Below are positions 43,608 to 52,031 of a stretch of 64,000 nt of DNA, piece by piece. The position numbers were made by a program, and so were the translations under genes. Every line of letters begins with the position of its first letter. Positions within the stretch are counted from its first letter, which is position 1. Origin of the DNA: Winogradskya humida (lineage in GTDB: Bacteria; Actinomycetota; Actinomycetes; Mycobacteriales; Micromonosporaceae); NCBI RefSeq assembly GCF_016862215.1, contig NZ_BOMN01000087.1:224832-288831 (forward strand). Reading direction: 5' to 3'. The notes beneath the pieces are model-generated. The model saw only the letters and a program-made list of their open reading frames with translations. It did no database searches and was not told where the DNA came from.

Positions 43608-45616
43608 GCGGTGACCAGGTCGTAGGGAGGGCGCATGGAGAGTCCTTCGGTGCTTGCGGGGGAGCCGATCGCCAGTCCGGCGGCCCGCCCCTCGTAGACG
43701 GCTTCCTGCACGGTGCGCGGGGCGAACGCGTCGCCGACCAGGTGCACCTGACCGGTCCAGCCGGCCGCCGCGAGGTCGTCCAGCAGGGCGGCGCGGGCGC
43801 GGGCGGGCCGGACGTGGACGATCGTGTCGACCCCGGTCAGGGTCTGCTCCGACCCGTCGACGGTGTGGGTGAGGGTCACGGTGGTGCCGTCCGCGTGGGC
43901 CGCCCGGTGCATCGTGAAGATGCGTACGCCGCCCGCCCGGAGCCGTTCGGCGAGCCCGAGCCGGGAGTAGACGGTGATCCGCGGGGCCATGCTGCCCAGC
44001 GGGGTCACCAGCCGGACGGCGGTGCCGCGGGCGGCGAGCTGCTCGGCGAGCGCGAAGGCCTCCCACGATCCCAGTTCGTCGAGGACGAGCGTGGTCGCGC
44101 CCGCGGATTCCGGCCGGCGGACGACGTCGGTGAGTTCCAGGACCGGCGGGCCGCCGGGCAGCGTCAGCGCGTCGCCGGGACGGGTGGCCGATCCGGTGGC
44201 GAGGACGACGACGTCGGGCGCGAGTTCGGCGACGGTGGCGGCGGTGACCTCGGTGCCGAAACGTCGCACCACCGTGCCGGCGTCGAGCTCGGTCAGCAGG
44301 TCGCTCAGCAGCAGGCCGAATCCACTGCGGATCAGGGTGACGTCGGGCAGCGCGCCACCGGGCTCGGCGCGGGAGTCGGCGAGGACGACGCGGTGCCCGC
44401 GGCGGGCGGCGGTGGTCGCCGCTTCCAGCCCGGCGGGTCCGGCGCCGACGACGAGCACGGAACGCGGCTCGGGCCGCTCGGCCTCGGCCGCCAGCCAGGT
44501 GCGCTCCTGGCCGACGGCGGGGTTGACCGTGCAGGTGATCGGCGTGATCGCTTCCAGGTTGGCGTTGCACCCCTGGTTACACGCGATGCAGTGCCGCGGG
44601 GACGTGCTCAGGGTCAGTGCCGGTTCGGCGATGTGCGCCCGGGCGTACCCGACGAGGTCCGCCTCTCCCGCCTCGATCATGGACGCGCCCGTTTCGAGAT
44701 TGTCGATCCGGCAGATCGCGAGCACGGGAACGTCCGGGAACTCCCGCTTGAAGCGGGCGGGCAGATGCCGGAACGGGGCGCGGCCGTAGCTCATGTCGGC
44801 CATCTGCGTGCTCAGCGACGCCGCCCCGATGTACGCGGAATGGCTGACATGCAGGAAGTTGATGGGGGCGGCGTCGCGCAGGTGCTCGACGATCCGGACG
44901 ACGTCGTCGGGGCCGAGCCCGCCGGGCTGGAACTCGTCGGCGGACAGCCGCAACCCGACCGCCGCACGCCCGGCCACGGCGTCGACGACGGCGATCAGTG
45001 CCTCGCGGGCGAGCCGGGCACGGCGCTCGAACGACCCGCCGTACCCGTCGGAGCGGTCGTTGGTGAGCGGCGACAGGAACTGCTGGAGCAGGTGCCCGTG
45101 CCCGATGTGCAGCTCGAGCCCGTCGAAGCCGGCCTCGACGACGCGCGCCGCGGCCGCCGCGAACCCGGCGATCACGGTGTCGAGGTCGAACGCGTTCATG
45201 ACGTGCGGCGAGTGCGCACCGGTGCTCCAGGGCGCCGGGCCGGCACCCCAGCTGCCGGCGTGGTCGTCGCCGGAGTGCCGCCCGGTGTGCAGGATCTGCG
45301 CGAACAGGGCGGTGTCCTCGGCGTGCACGACGTCGGCGAGCGCGGACAGCCCGGCGAGCGCCTCGTCGTCGTACGCGTGGATGCCCAGCCGCCGCAGGCT
45401 GGTCGGATGCACCCGGATGCCCTCGGTGATGATCAGCCCGGCGCCACCGCGCGCCCGTTCCCGGTGATAGTCGAGGTGGCGCCGGGTCACCAGATTGCGC
45501 CCGGCGTCGCCGAAGTTGGTCGTGTGCGGCGCGACGAAGACGCGGTTCTTTATCCGGGCCGGGCCGAGGCTGATGGACGACCGCAGCGCCGTCAGGTCGG
45601 TGCTCAGCCCACCCAC
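43604..45616 (-). CDS. OYE-type NADH:flavin oxidoreductase with 4Fe-4S and FAD domains
   Basis: 670 residues, the 2,4-dienoyl-CoA reductase/trimethylamine dehydrogenase architecture. The N-terminal FMN TIM barrel has KNRVFVAPHTTNF, the active-site HIGHGHLLQQFLSP and NDRSDGYGGSFERR. A 4Fe-4S cluster lies in CIACNQGCNAN followed by a fourth Cys. The C-terminal FAD/NAD domain begins at VLVVGAGPAGLEAA. It may demethylate an amine or reduce an activated C=C bond. The GTG start overlaps the ALDH end by 13 bases. No electron-transfer flavoprotein gene is nearby. Confidence 0.92.
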   Translation of the reverse strand: MGGLSTDLTALRSSISLGPARIKNRVFVAPHTTNFGDAGRNLVTRRHLDYHRERARGGAGLIITEGIRVHPTSLRRLGIHAYDDEALAGLSALADVVHAEDTALFAQILHTGRHSGDDHAGSWGAGPAPWSTGAHSPHVMNAFDLDTVIAGFAAAAARVVEAGFDGLELHIGHGHLLQQFLSPLTNDRSDGYGGSFERRARLAREALIAVVDAVAGRAAVGLRLSADEFQPGGLGPDDVVRIVEHLRDAAPINFLHVSHSAYIGAASLSTQMADMSYGRAPFRHLPARFKREFPDVPVLAICRIDNLETGASMIEAGEADLVGYARAHIAEPALTLSTSPRHCIACNQGCNANLEAITPITCTVNPAVGQERTWLAAEAERPEPRSVLVVGAGPAGLEAATTAARRGHRVVLADSRAEPGGALPDVTLIRSGFGLLLSDLLTELDAGTVVRRFGTEVTAATVAELAPDVVVLATGSATRPGDALTLPGGPPVLELTDVVRRPESAGATTLVLDELGSWEAFALAEQLAARGTAVRLVTPLGSMAPRITVYSRLGLAERLRAGGVRIFTMHRAAHADGTTVTLTHTVDGSEQTLTGVDTIVHVRPARARAALLDDLAAAGWTGQVHLVGDAFAPRTVQEAVYEGRAAGLAIGSPASTEGLSMRPPYDLVTA

Positions 45617-47001
45617 CTCGCCGACACCGACTTGATGTCGGTGAAGAAGTCGACGGCGGTGCGGCCCTGGGAGTGGATCGTGCCGAGGAACGAGCGGCGG
45701 CGCCCGCCAAAGCCCACCTGCGCGGTCGGGGCGGCGACGCCCACGTTGACGCCGATGTTGCCGACGTCGGCGCGGCTGGTGAAACTGCGGGCGGCAGCGC
45801 CGTCGGCGGTGTAGATGGAGGCCGCGTTGCCGAACGGGCCGGCGTTGACGAACGCGATCGCCGCGTCGAGCGTCGGGACGCTCACGAGGAACAGGACGGG
45901 GCCGAAGATCTCGTCGGTCAGCAGCGGGCTGTCGACGGTGGCGCGTACGACCGACGGGCCGACGAGATAGCCCTTGCCGGGCGTGAGGGCGTCGCGGCCG
46001 TCGACGAGGATGTCGTCGCCGGCGCGGGTCAGCACGTCGACGACGGCGTCGACCGCGGCGCGGGAGATCATCGGCGGCAGGCCGGTCGTGTCGCGGGCGA
46101 CCTGGACGACGGCGTCGACCAGCTCGGGCTGTTCGCCCACGGTGACGAGGATGCTGCTGGACAGGCAGCGCTGACCGGACATGCCGAACGCGGAGGTGGT
46201 GACCGCCGCGGCGACGACGGCCGGGTCGGCGTCACCGACGGCGACCAGCGGGTTCCGGGCACCGCCGGCGGCCTGGGCGCGTTTGCCGGCCGCGGAGGCC
46301 CGGGCGTACACCGCTGCGGCGGTCGCCGAGGAGCCGACCAGCGACACGCTCGCGACGTCCGGGTGGTCGCAGAGCGCCTCGACGACGGCCCGGCCGCCCT
46401 GGACGACGTTCACGACGCCGTCCGGGAAACCCGCCTCGGCGAACAGTTCCGCGAGCGCGGATCCGCCGTACGGCGCTTGCTCCGAGGGTTTGATCACCAC
46501 GGTGTTGCCGCAGGCCAGGGCCCAGGACCAGTAGATCAGGCCCGTCATGATCGGGAAGTTGAACGGCGCCACGATCGCGGCCACGCCGATCGGCTCGCGG
46601 ACCAGCGTGGCGTCGATGCCGGAGACCACGTCGACCACGTGCTCCCCGGCGAGCAGGGCCGGGGCGGTGGCGGCGGCTTCGAGGTGCTCGCGGGCCCGGT
46701 CCAGCTCGCCGCGGGCGTCGGCCAGGGTCTTGCCGTTGTCCCGGGAGATGGTCGCGGCCAGGTCCTCGGCGTTCGCTTCGATCAGACCCGCGAGGCGTAC
46801 GAGCACCCGCGCCCGCCGCGTCGACGGTGTCGCGGCCCACCCGGGCAGGGCAGCGCGCGCGGCGGCCACCGCCCGGTCGACGATCGCGGCGTCCCCGGCG
46901 CCGACCGACCCGATCGGCTCCCCGGTCCACGGCGAGGTCACCGGGATCTCCTCGCCGCCCGAGGGTTCGAGGACTCCGCCGATCAGGTTCGGGGCGCTCA
47001 C
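45604..47001 (-). CDS. Aldehyde dehydrogenase, MmsA-like (acylating type)
   Basis: 465 residues. It resembles methylmalonate-semialdehyde dehydrogenase: GVAAIVAPFNFPIMTGLIYWSWALACGNT, KPSEQAPYGG, and the catalytic Cys in GMSGQRCLSSSI. The general-base Glu of most ALDHs is absent at GGARNPLV, as in CoA-acylating MMSDHs. It may convert a C3-C4 semialdehyde released by ring cleavage to an acyl-CoA. The GTG start overlaps the RidA stop (GTGA); the longer frame upstream is not homologous. Confidence 0.9.
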   Translation of the reverse strand: MSAPNLIGGVLEPSGGEEIPVTSPWTGEPIGSVGAGDAAIVDRAVAAARAALPGWAATPSTRRARVLVRLAGLIEANAEDLAATISRDNGKTLADARGELDRAREHLEAAATAPALLAGEHVVDVVSGIDATLVREPIGVAAIVAPFNFPIMTGLIYWSWALACGNTVVIKPSEQAPYGGSALAELFAEAGFPDGVVNVVQGGRAVVEALCDHPDVASVSLVGSSATAAAVYARASAAGKRAQAAGGARNPLVAVGDADPAVVAAAVTTSAFGMSGQRCLSSSILVTVGEQPELVDAVVQVARDTTGLPPMISRAAVDAVVDVLTRAGDDILVDGRDALTPGKGYLVGPSVVRATVDSPLLTDEIFGPVLFLVSVPTLDAAIAFVNAGPFGNAASIYTADGAAARSFTSRADVGNIGVNVGVAAPTAQVGFGGRRRSFLGTIHSQGRTAVDFFTDIKSVSARWVG

Positions 47002-47396
47002 GGGCGTACCTTCTTGACGGCGATCACGTCGATCTCCACGCGGCACTCACTTCCGATTCCGACATAGACGGTGGCGCGGGTCGGGAAGTCGCCCGGCGCC
47101 CAGTACGTGCGGTAGATGCTGTTCATCTCGTCGTAGAACGAGCGCTCGGACAGGTAGACCGTCGTCTTCACGACGTCCTCCAGCGAGGCACCGGCGTCGG
47201 CGAGGATGGCCGTCAGCGCGTCGAGCACGATGCGTGTCTCGTCGGCGATCGTCACGGCCGCCGCCATGCGGGTGCGGGTGTCGTTGTCGAACGCCATACC
47301 GTTCGCGAACACCATCGTCTCGGTCTCGACACCTTGCGAGAGCGGGTACGAGTCGTCGTACTGGGGTCCCTGGGGCACCCGGATGATCCGGCGCAC
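46998..47396 (-). CDS. RidA/RutC-family protein
   Basis: 132 residues, YjgF/YER057c/UK114 fold. It shows YPLSQGVETETMVFANGMAFD, EDVVKTTVYLSE and the Arg-bearing segment DFPTRATVYVGIG, where the conserved Arg hydrolyses enamine/imine intermediates. Members either deaminate reactive enamines or, as RutC, act in pyrimidine ring degradation. It is directly downstream of the LLM monooxygenase (7-base gap), the same functional neighbourhood as the rut operon. GTG start. Confidence 0.92.
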   Translation of the reverse strand: MRRIIRVPQGPQYDDSYPLSQGVETETMVFANGMAFDNDTRTRMAAAVTIADETRIVLDALTAILADAGASLEDVVKTTVYLSERSFYDEMNSIYRTYWAPGDFPTRATVYVGIGSECRVEIDVIAVKKVRP

Positions 47397-47403
47397 GGCG
47401 GCC

Positions 47404-48603
47404 TCAGTCCCCGGTCAGCGGGCCGAAACCGGCCGGCATCTCGGGCCGGACGGGCTCGGGGGCCGCCTCCGGGAAGTGCGGCATGACCTCGTCGACGAAG
47501 AGCCGGTTGGAGCGCATGACCTGGTCCTGGTCGAGGCCGGGGATCCAGGACCAGAGCACGACGCGCTGGACGCCGTACTCGTCCTGCAGGTTCTTGAGCT
47601 GGGCGCGTACGGTCTCGGGCGAACCGATGAACAGGTGCTCGCGGGAGTAGAGGAACGGCCACCACTCGCCGGTCTGCTCCTCGTCGGTGAGCTCCTCGCC
47701 CGGGTTGGCGAACATGCCCCTGGGCCGGACGCCGCCGACGTACGAGTACAGCGAGTTGATCAGTTCCCGGGTGTCGGCCTCGGCCTGCGCGTCGGTCTCG
47801 GCGACGTAGACCATGCGCATCAGCGAGACACCCTCGCCGCGCTCGGCGGGCCGGCCCAGCGTCTCGGACAGGGCGTCCTGGTACGTGGTCATGACCTCAC
47901 GCAGCCCCTCGCGGGACCGCAGCCAGGTGATGACGTTCATCCGCTCACGGGCGGAAGTGACGAACCCGGGCGTTTTGTCCAGCAGGTTCCACAACGAGGG
48001 GTAAGGCTTCTGGTACGGCTTCGGGATGATCGACATCGCGATGTACTCGCCGTCCTCGGCCCGCCAGAGTGGGTTGCGCGGGTACCAGGTCGCGGAGTCC
48101 GGGATCCCCGGGTGCGGGAACGTCCAGAACTCGCCCTTGTGCGAGAAGGCCTCCTGGGTCCATGCCTTCTTCAGGATCTCCATCTGCTCCAGGAAGAAGC
48201 GCCAGTTGCGCTGCTCGTCCGCGCCGCGGTCGCCGGCCAGATGGAAGTTCGTGGCCTCGCGCCGCTGGATGCCGCGGGCGACGCCGACGTCCAGCCGGCC
48301 CTTGCTCAGCTGATCGAGCAGGGCGAGGTCCTCGGCCAGGCGCAGCGGGTGCCAGAACGGCGGCGTGACGGCGCCGGTGCCGATCCGAAGTCGCGACGTA
48401 ATACCGGCGACATAAGCCCCGGCGAGGATCGGGTTCGGATTGATCTCGAAGCCCTCGCCGCCGAAGTGGTGCTCTCCCTGCCACAACGTGCCGAAACCGG
48501 ACTCGTCGAGATGCACGATCTGTTCGGTCGCCATGTCGAGGAGCTCGCCGTACGACCGCGCGTTACCGGGGTTGTCCATCGTGAACAAGTAATCGAACTG
48601 CAT
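47404..48603 (-). CDS. LLM-class flavin-dependent monooxygenase (RutA-like role)
   Basis: 399 residues, bacterial luciferase-like TIM barrel. It shows FDYLFTMDNPGNARSYGELLDMATEQI, FGTLWQGEHHFGGEG, AGITSRLRIGTGAVT, HPLRLAEDLALLDQLSKGRLDVGVARG and a C-terminal LFIGSPETVRAQL. It needs reduced FMN from a separate reductase, matching the flavin reductase in the same operon. It could open a nitrogen heterocycle oxidatively, as RutA does with uracil. ATG at 48603 with GGGAG upstream; it is the first gene of the leftward catabolic operon. Confidence 0.93.
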   Translation of the reverse strand: MQFDYLFTMDNPGNARSYGELLDMATEQIVHLDESGFGTLWQGEHHFGGEGFEINPNPILAGAYVAGITSRLRIGTGAVTPPFWHPLRLAEDLALLDQLSKGRLDVGVARGIQRREATNFHLAGDRGADEQRNWRFFLEQMEILKKAWTQEAFSHKGEFWTFPHPGIPDSATWYPRNPLWRAEDGEYIAMSIIPKPYQKPYPSLWNLLDKTPGFVTSARERMNVITWLRSREGLREVMTTYQDALSETLGRPAERGEGVSLMRMVYVAETDAQAEADTRELINSLYSYVGGVRPRGMFANPGEELTDEEQTGEWWPFLYSREHLFIGSPETVRAQLKNLQDEYGVQRVVLWSWIPGLDQDQVMRSNRLFVDEVMPHFPEAAPEPVRPEMPAGFGPLTGD

Positions 48604-48695
48604 AGCGTTCTCCCACCAGCTGTGAACCTATGCCGGACAGAGTTACATCCCGGCGGGACGGCTGTCCAGTACTGATTTATTAATTCCGGTATTGG

Positions 48696-48725
48696 TTGAC
48701 AGGCTCCCAGCAGGCAACTTAGCTT
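48696..48725 (+). promoter_or_regulatory. Candidate leaderless promoter of the rightward catabolic operon
   Basis: TTGACA (48696-48701), an 18-base spacer and TAGCTT (48720-48725) lie so that transcription would begin at or next to the ATG at 48733. No Shine-Dalgarno precedes that ATG, consistent with a leaderless mRNA. The surrounding 129-base divergent interval is AT-rich (TTTATTAATTCC). Confidence 0.5.
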
Positions 48726-48732
48726 TGGCGCC

Positions 48733-49416
48733 ATGTCCAGTTCCTGGTGGCCGACCGCGATCGCAGCGGCGGACGAAACGCTTTATGCCCGGGCGGGCTT
48801 CGGCCGGGCGTCCGGTCTGGGTGTACGCCCGGCCGTGCTGGTGATCGACGTGCAGTACCGCACCCTCGGCCACGAGCGGGTGCCGATCACCGAGGCCATG
48901 GACGAGTTCCCGACCGCCACGGGCACCCGCGGCTGGGACGCCGTCGGCAACATCGCGCGGGTTCTCTCGTCGGCGCGTAAAGCCGGAGTGCCGGTCTTCC
49001 ACCCGCACGTCGCCCCGAAGACGAAACTCACCGCCGGGGGCTACGCCGGCAAGACACCGACGCTGGCCTCGACCGGTGCCGGCGCGTACGACTTCGTCGC
49101 CGAGGCGGCCCCGCGCGACGACGAGCCGTTGATCGCCAAGGACCACCCGAGCGCGTTCTTCGCGACCGGCCTGCTCACGCATCTCGTGCAGCGCGGCGTC
49201 GACACCGTGCTGCTGACCGGCGCGACGACCAGCGGCTGCGTCCGCGCCAGCGCCGTCGACGCGTTCTCCTACGGCTTCCGCGTCGGGATCGTCGGCGACG
49301 CCGTCTTCGACCGCCTCGACGTGGTGCACGAGGTCGCGCTCTTCGACCTGGCGTCCAAGTACGCCGACATCCTCACGGCGGACGCCACCGAGGCTTTTTT
49401 GAAGGGCCTCGCATGA
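48733..49416 (+). CDS. Isochorismatase-fold amidohydrolase (N-carbamoylsarcosine amidase/RutB-like)
   Basis: 227 residues. The complete cysteine-hydrolase triad is present: Asp39 (VLVIDVQYRT), Lys136 (IAKDHPSAFFAT) and Cys169 (TTSGCVRAS). The N-terminal extension (YARAGFGRASGLG) is typical of N-carbamoylsarcosine amidases and related ureido-acid hydrolases. It would release ammonia and CO2 from a carbamoyl or amide product of ring opening. It is the first gene of the rightward operon and overlaps the next gene by ATGA. It differs from the PhzD homologue at 62.5 kb, which lacks the Cys. Confidence 0.93.
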   Translation: MSSSWWPTAIAAADETLYARAGFGRASGLGVRPAVLVIDVQYRTLGHERVPITEAMDEFPTATGTRGWDAVGNIARVLSSARKAGVPVFHPHVAPKTKLTAGGYAGKTPTLASTGAGAYDFVAEAAPRDDEPLIAKDHPSAFFATGLLTHLVQRGVDTVLLTGATTSGCVRASAVDAFSYGFRVGIVGDAVFDRLDVVHEVALFDLASKYADILTADATEAFLKGLA

Positions 49417-50252
49417 GGGTCGACTGGCACAGCCACACCTGGCTGCCCGAGCACCTCGGCCCGCACTGGGGCCCGGAGCTGGACGCGAATGTGTCCGCCC
49501 ACCCCAGCGCGGACGGCGACTGGGACGCCCATCAGGCGGCGATGACCGAGGCCGGCATCGACGCCGCGGTCATCCTCGGCCTGGTCGCGTGCGAGATCGA
49601 CCTCGACATCCCGAACGAGTACATCGCCGGGCTCGTGGAGCGCGCACCCGACCGGCTCGTGGGCTTCGGCAGCGTCGACCCGTCCGACAAGCACGCCGTG
49701 GACAAGGTCCGCTACGCGGCGACCGACCTCGGGCTCAAGGGGCTCAAGCTGTCCCCGCCGTACCAGGGCTTCCACCCGCACAGCGACGAGGCGTTCGCGG
49801 TCTACACCGCCGCCGCGGACCACGGCCTCGCGCTCACGTTCCATCAGGGCGGGGTGTTCCTGCGCAGCGGCGCCCTCGAGTACGCCCAGCCGATGCTGCT
49901 CGACAGGGTGGCGCGTACGTTCCGCGACACCCCGATCATCATCGCGCACGCCGGACAGCCGTGGGCGAACGAGACCACCGCCGTGATGTTCAAGAACCCG
50001 AACGTCTACACCGACCTCTCCGCCCGCTACGGTCGCCCGTCGCAGCTCGCCCAGATCCTGCGCGGCCTGCTCGACTACGGCGTCCAGGACCGCGTGCTGT
50101 TCGGCTCGGACTTCCCCATCTACCGGCCGGCGGACTGCCTGGAGCAGTTCCGGTCCCTGGTCACCGATCCGGTGCCCGGATTCCCGCCGTTCGCCCCGGA
50201 CCTCATCGAGTCGATCATCGACGACCGCCCGCTCAGCCTGCTCGGCCTCTAG
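49413..50252 (+). CDS. Amidohydrolase family 2 protein (ACMSD-like)
   Basis: 279 residues, TIM-barrel metal-dependent hydrolase or decarboxylase. The N-terminal HxH metal site is VDWHSHTWLP. Further ligands fall in KGLKLSPPYQGFHPHS, IIIAHAGQPW and FGSDFPIY, whose Asp is the catalytic residue. Family members hydrolyse lactones or amides, or decarboxylate (aminocarboxymuconate semialdehyde decarboxylase, 6-methylsalicylate decarboxylase). In this operon it acts between the amidase and hydantoinase steps, exact reaction unknown. Start overlaps the amidase stop. Confidence 0.88.
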   Translation: MRVDWHSHTWLPEHLGPHWGPELDANVSAHPSADGDWDAHQAAMTEAGIDAAVILGLVACEIDLDIPNEYIAGLVERAPDRLVGFGSVDPSDKHAVDKVRYAATDLGLKGLKLSPPYQGFHPHSDEAFAVYTAAADHGLALTFHQGGVFLRSGALEYAQPMLLDRVARTFRDTPIIIAHAGQPWANETTAVMFKNPNVYTDLSARYGRPSQLAQILRGLLDYGVQDRVLFGSDFPIYRPADCLEQFRSLVTDPVPGFPPFAPDLIESIIDDRPLSLLGL

Positions 50253-50262
50253 GAGAATCCCC

Positions 50263-51654
50263 ATGACAACCGATCCCCCGTTCGACCTCGTGCTCACCGG
50301 CGGCACGGTCGTCCGCCCCCGCGACGTACCCCGGCTCGCCGATGTCGGCGTTCGCGACGGCAAGATCGCGGCGGTCCTGTCGCCCGGCACGGCCGTCGAC
50401 GCCACCGAGAGCGTCGACGTCACCGGTCTGCACCTGTTCCCCGGCGGTGTCGACCCGCACAACCACATCGCGCTGTCGACCTCGGGTCTCGAGGAGTACC
50501 GCACCGACACCGCCGCCGCGGCCAAGGGCGGCGTGACCACGATGATGTACATGCTCTCCAACGGCGGGTCGTACCTGCCGATGCTGGAGGAGCACACGAC
50601 GACGGCGGCCGCGAAGGCGTACATCGACTTCGGGTACCACTGCACGCTGATGACCGACGAGCACGTTGCCGAGATCGACCAGATCCGCAGCCGGTACGGC
50701 CTGCGCTCGTTCAAGTACTTCATGCACTTCCGTGGCGACGAGGGCCAGTACCTCAACGTCGAGGGCACGCACGACGGCCGCTTCTTCGGCATCGCCAAGG
50801 CCGTCGCCGAGCGCGGCGACCTGCTGCTCGTGCACGCGGAGAACCCCGAGGTGGTCTGGGTGCTGCGCGACGAGCTGATCGCCGCCGGCCGCGACGACCT
50901 GGCCGCGTGGGACGAGTCGCGCCCGCCGTTCGTCGAGGCCGAGGCGATCCGCAAGGCGACGTTCTTCGCCCAGCGCACCGGCTGCCGGATGTACTTCGTG
51001 CACGTCAGCACCGCCGACTCGCTCGACCAGCTGCGCAAGGCCCGGGTCGAGTTCGCCAGCGACGCGCTGTCCGCCGAGACGTGCCCGCACTACCTGACCC
51101 ACACCTCGGACTGGGCGGGCGGCGTCGTGGGCAAGGTCAACCCGCCGTTGCGTACGGCCGGGCACCCCGAGGCGCTCTGGGCCGCGCTCGCCGACGGCAC
51201 CGTGGACACCCTCGGCTCCGACCACGTCGGCCGGCAGCGGGTGGCCAAGGAAGGCGGCATCTGGAAGGCCAGCGCCGGCTTCCCGGGCGCGCCGACGACG
51301 CTGCCGGTGCTGCTCTCCGAGGGCTACCACCGCCGGGGCCTGCCGCTGCAGCGCATCGCCGAGCTCACCGCCAAGCGCCCCGCGGAGCTCATCAAGGCCG
51401 ATCACCGCAAGGGTGACATCGCGGTGGGCCTTGACGCGGACCTCGCGATCGTCGACCTGGACAGGACCCGCACCCCCGACCCGCAGTGGCTGGGTACGTT
51501 CTCCGACTACTCGCTCTACGAGGACATGCCGCTGCGCGGATGGCCCCGGCACACCCTGGTCCGCGGCCGGTTCGTGGTTCGCGACGAGGAGCTCGTCGGG
51601 GAGTCCGGTCACGGCTCCTACATCCGCTCCTCGACCGGTGCGGAGGCCAAGTGA
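50263..51654 (+). CDS. Dihydropyrimidinase/D-hydantoinase-like cyclic amidohydrolase
   Basis: 463 residues. All metal-site elements of the hydantoinase family are visible: His66 and His68 (GVDPHNHIAL), the carboxylated Lys151 (SFKYFMHF), His191 (LLLVHAENPE), His247 (YFVHVST) and Asp320 (LGSDHVG). It hydrolyses a cyclic ureide or imide ring. The C-terminus (LRGWPRHTLVRGRFVVRDEELVG) is family typical. It starts 10 bases after the amidohydrolase-2 stop, with AGGAGA, and overlaps the next gene by GTGA. It is the strongest evidence that the island degrades a nitrogen heterocycle. Confidence 0.94.
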   Translation: MTTDPPFDLVLTGGTVVRPRDVPRLADVGVRDGKIAAVLSPGTAVDATESVDVTGLHLFPGGVDPHNHIALSTSGLEEYRTDTAAAAKGGVTTMMYMLSNGGSYLPMLEEHTTTAAAKAYIDFGYHCTLMTDEHVAEIDQIRSRYGLRSFKYFMHFRGDEGQYLNVEGTHDGRFFGIAKAVAERGDLLLVHAENPEVVWVLRDELIAAGRDDLAAWDESRPPFVEAEAIRKATFFAQRTGCRMYFVHVSTADSLDQLRKARVEFASDALSAETCPHYLTHTSDWAGGVVGKVNPPLRTAGHPEALWAALADGTVDTLGSDHVGRQRVAKEGGIWKASAGFPGAPTTLPVLLSEGYHRRGLPLQRIAELTAKRPAELIKADHRKGDIAVGLDADLAIVDLDRTRTPDPQWLGTFSDYSLYEDMPLRGWPRHTLVRGRFVVRDEELVGESGHGSYIRSSTGAEAK

Positions 51655-52031
51655 GCGCGGCGAACCTGAGCGTCCTGCGGGGATACTTCGACGCCATGGC
51701 CGCCGGTGGCCCGCCCGCCGCGATGCCGTTCTACGCCGACGACGTCGTGCTGGAGGTGCCCGGCTCGCACCCCGCGTCGGGGACCTACCACGGGCACGCC
51801 GGTGTGGGGGAGTTCGGCGCGACGATGGCCCGGCTGTCCGGTGGCACGTTCCGGCTCGTGCCGGACGAGCTGCTGGCGGGCGACGACCACGTCGTCACGG
51901 TCGCCACGGCCTCGGCGAACGGCGCGAGCTGGCGGCGGCTGATCCTGTCGACCGTACGCGACGGCAAACTCGCGACCGTCCGCTTCTTCGAGGGTGACCA
52001 GGGGCTCGTCGACAAGGCCCTGACGCCGTGA
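51651..52031 (+). CDS. SnoaL-like/NTF2-fold protein
   Basis: 126 residues. The cone-shaped NTF2 fold is indicated by LSVLRGYFDAMAAGGPPAAMPFYADDVVLEVPGSHPASGTYHG and FRLVPDELLAGDDHVVTVATA. Such proteins isomerise, hydrate or dehydrate small molecules, or simply bind them. GTG start overlapping the hydantoinase stop (GTGA); its own stop overlaps the next start (GTGA), so it is tightly embedded in the degradation operon. No specific role is predictable. Confidence 0.85.
   Translation: MSAANLSVLRGYFDAMAAGGPPAAMPFYADDVVLEVPGSHPASGTYHGHAGVGEFGATMARLSGGTFRLVPDELLAGDDHVVTVATASANGASWRRLILSTVRDGKLATVRFFEGDQGLVDKALTP

Noticed and set aside
43608..44570. Upstream extension of the SDR frame
   Set aside because: Arg-rich sequence lying over the OYE-type gene; the ATG at 43607 coupled by ATGA gives a full-length SDR.
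48733..49416. Calling this isochorismatase-fold gene a second PhzD
   Set aside because: It has the full Asp-Lys-Cys amidase triad, unlike PhzD, and sits in a ureide-type hydrolase operon.
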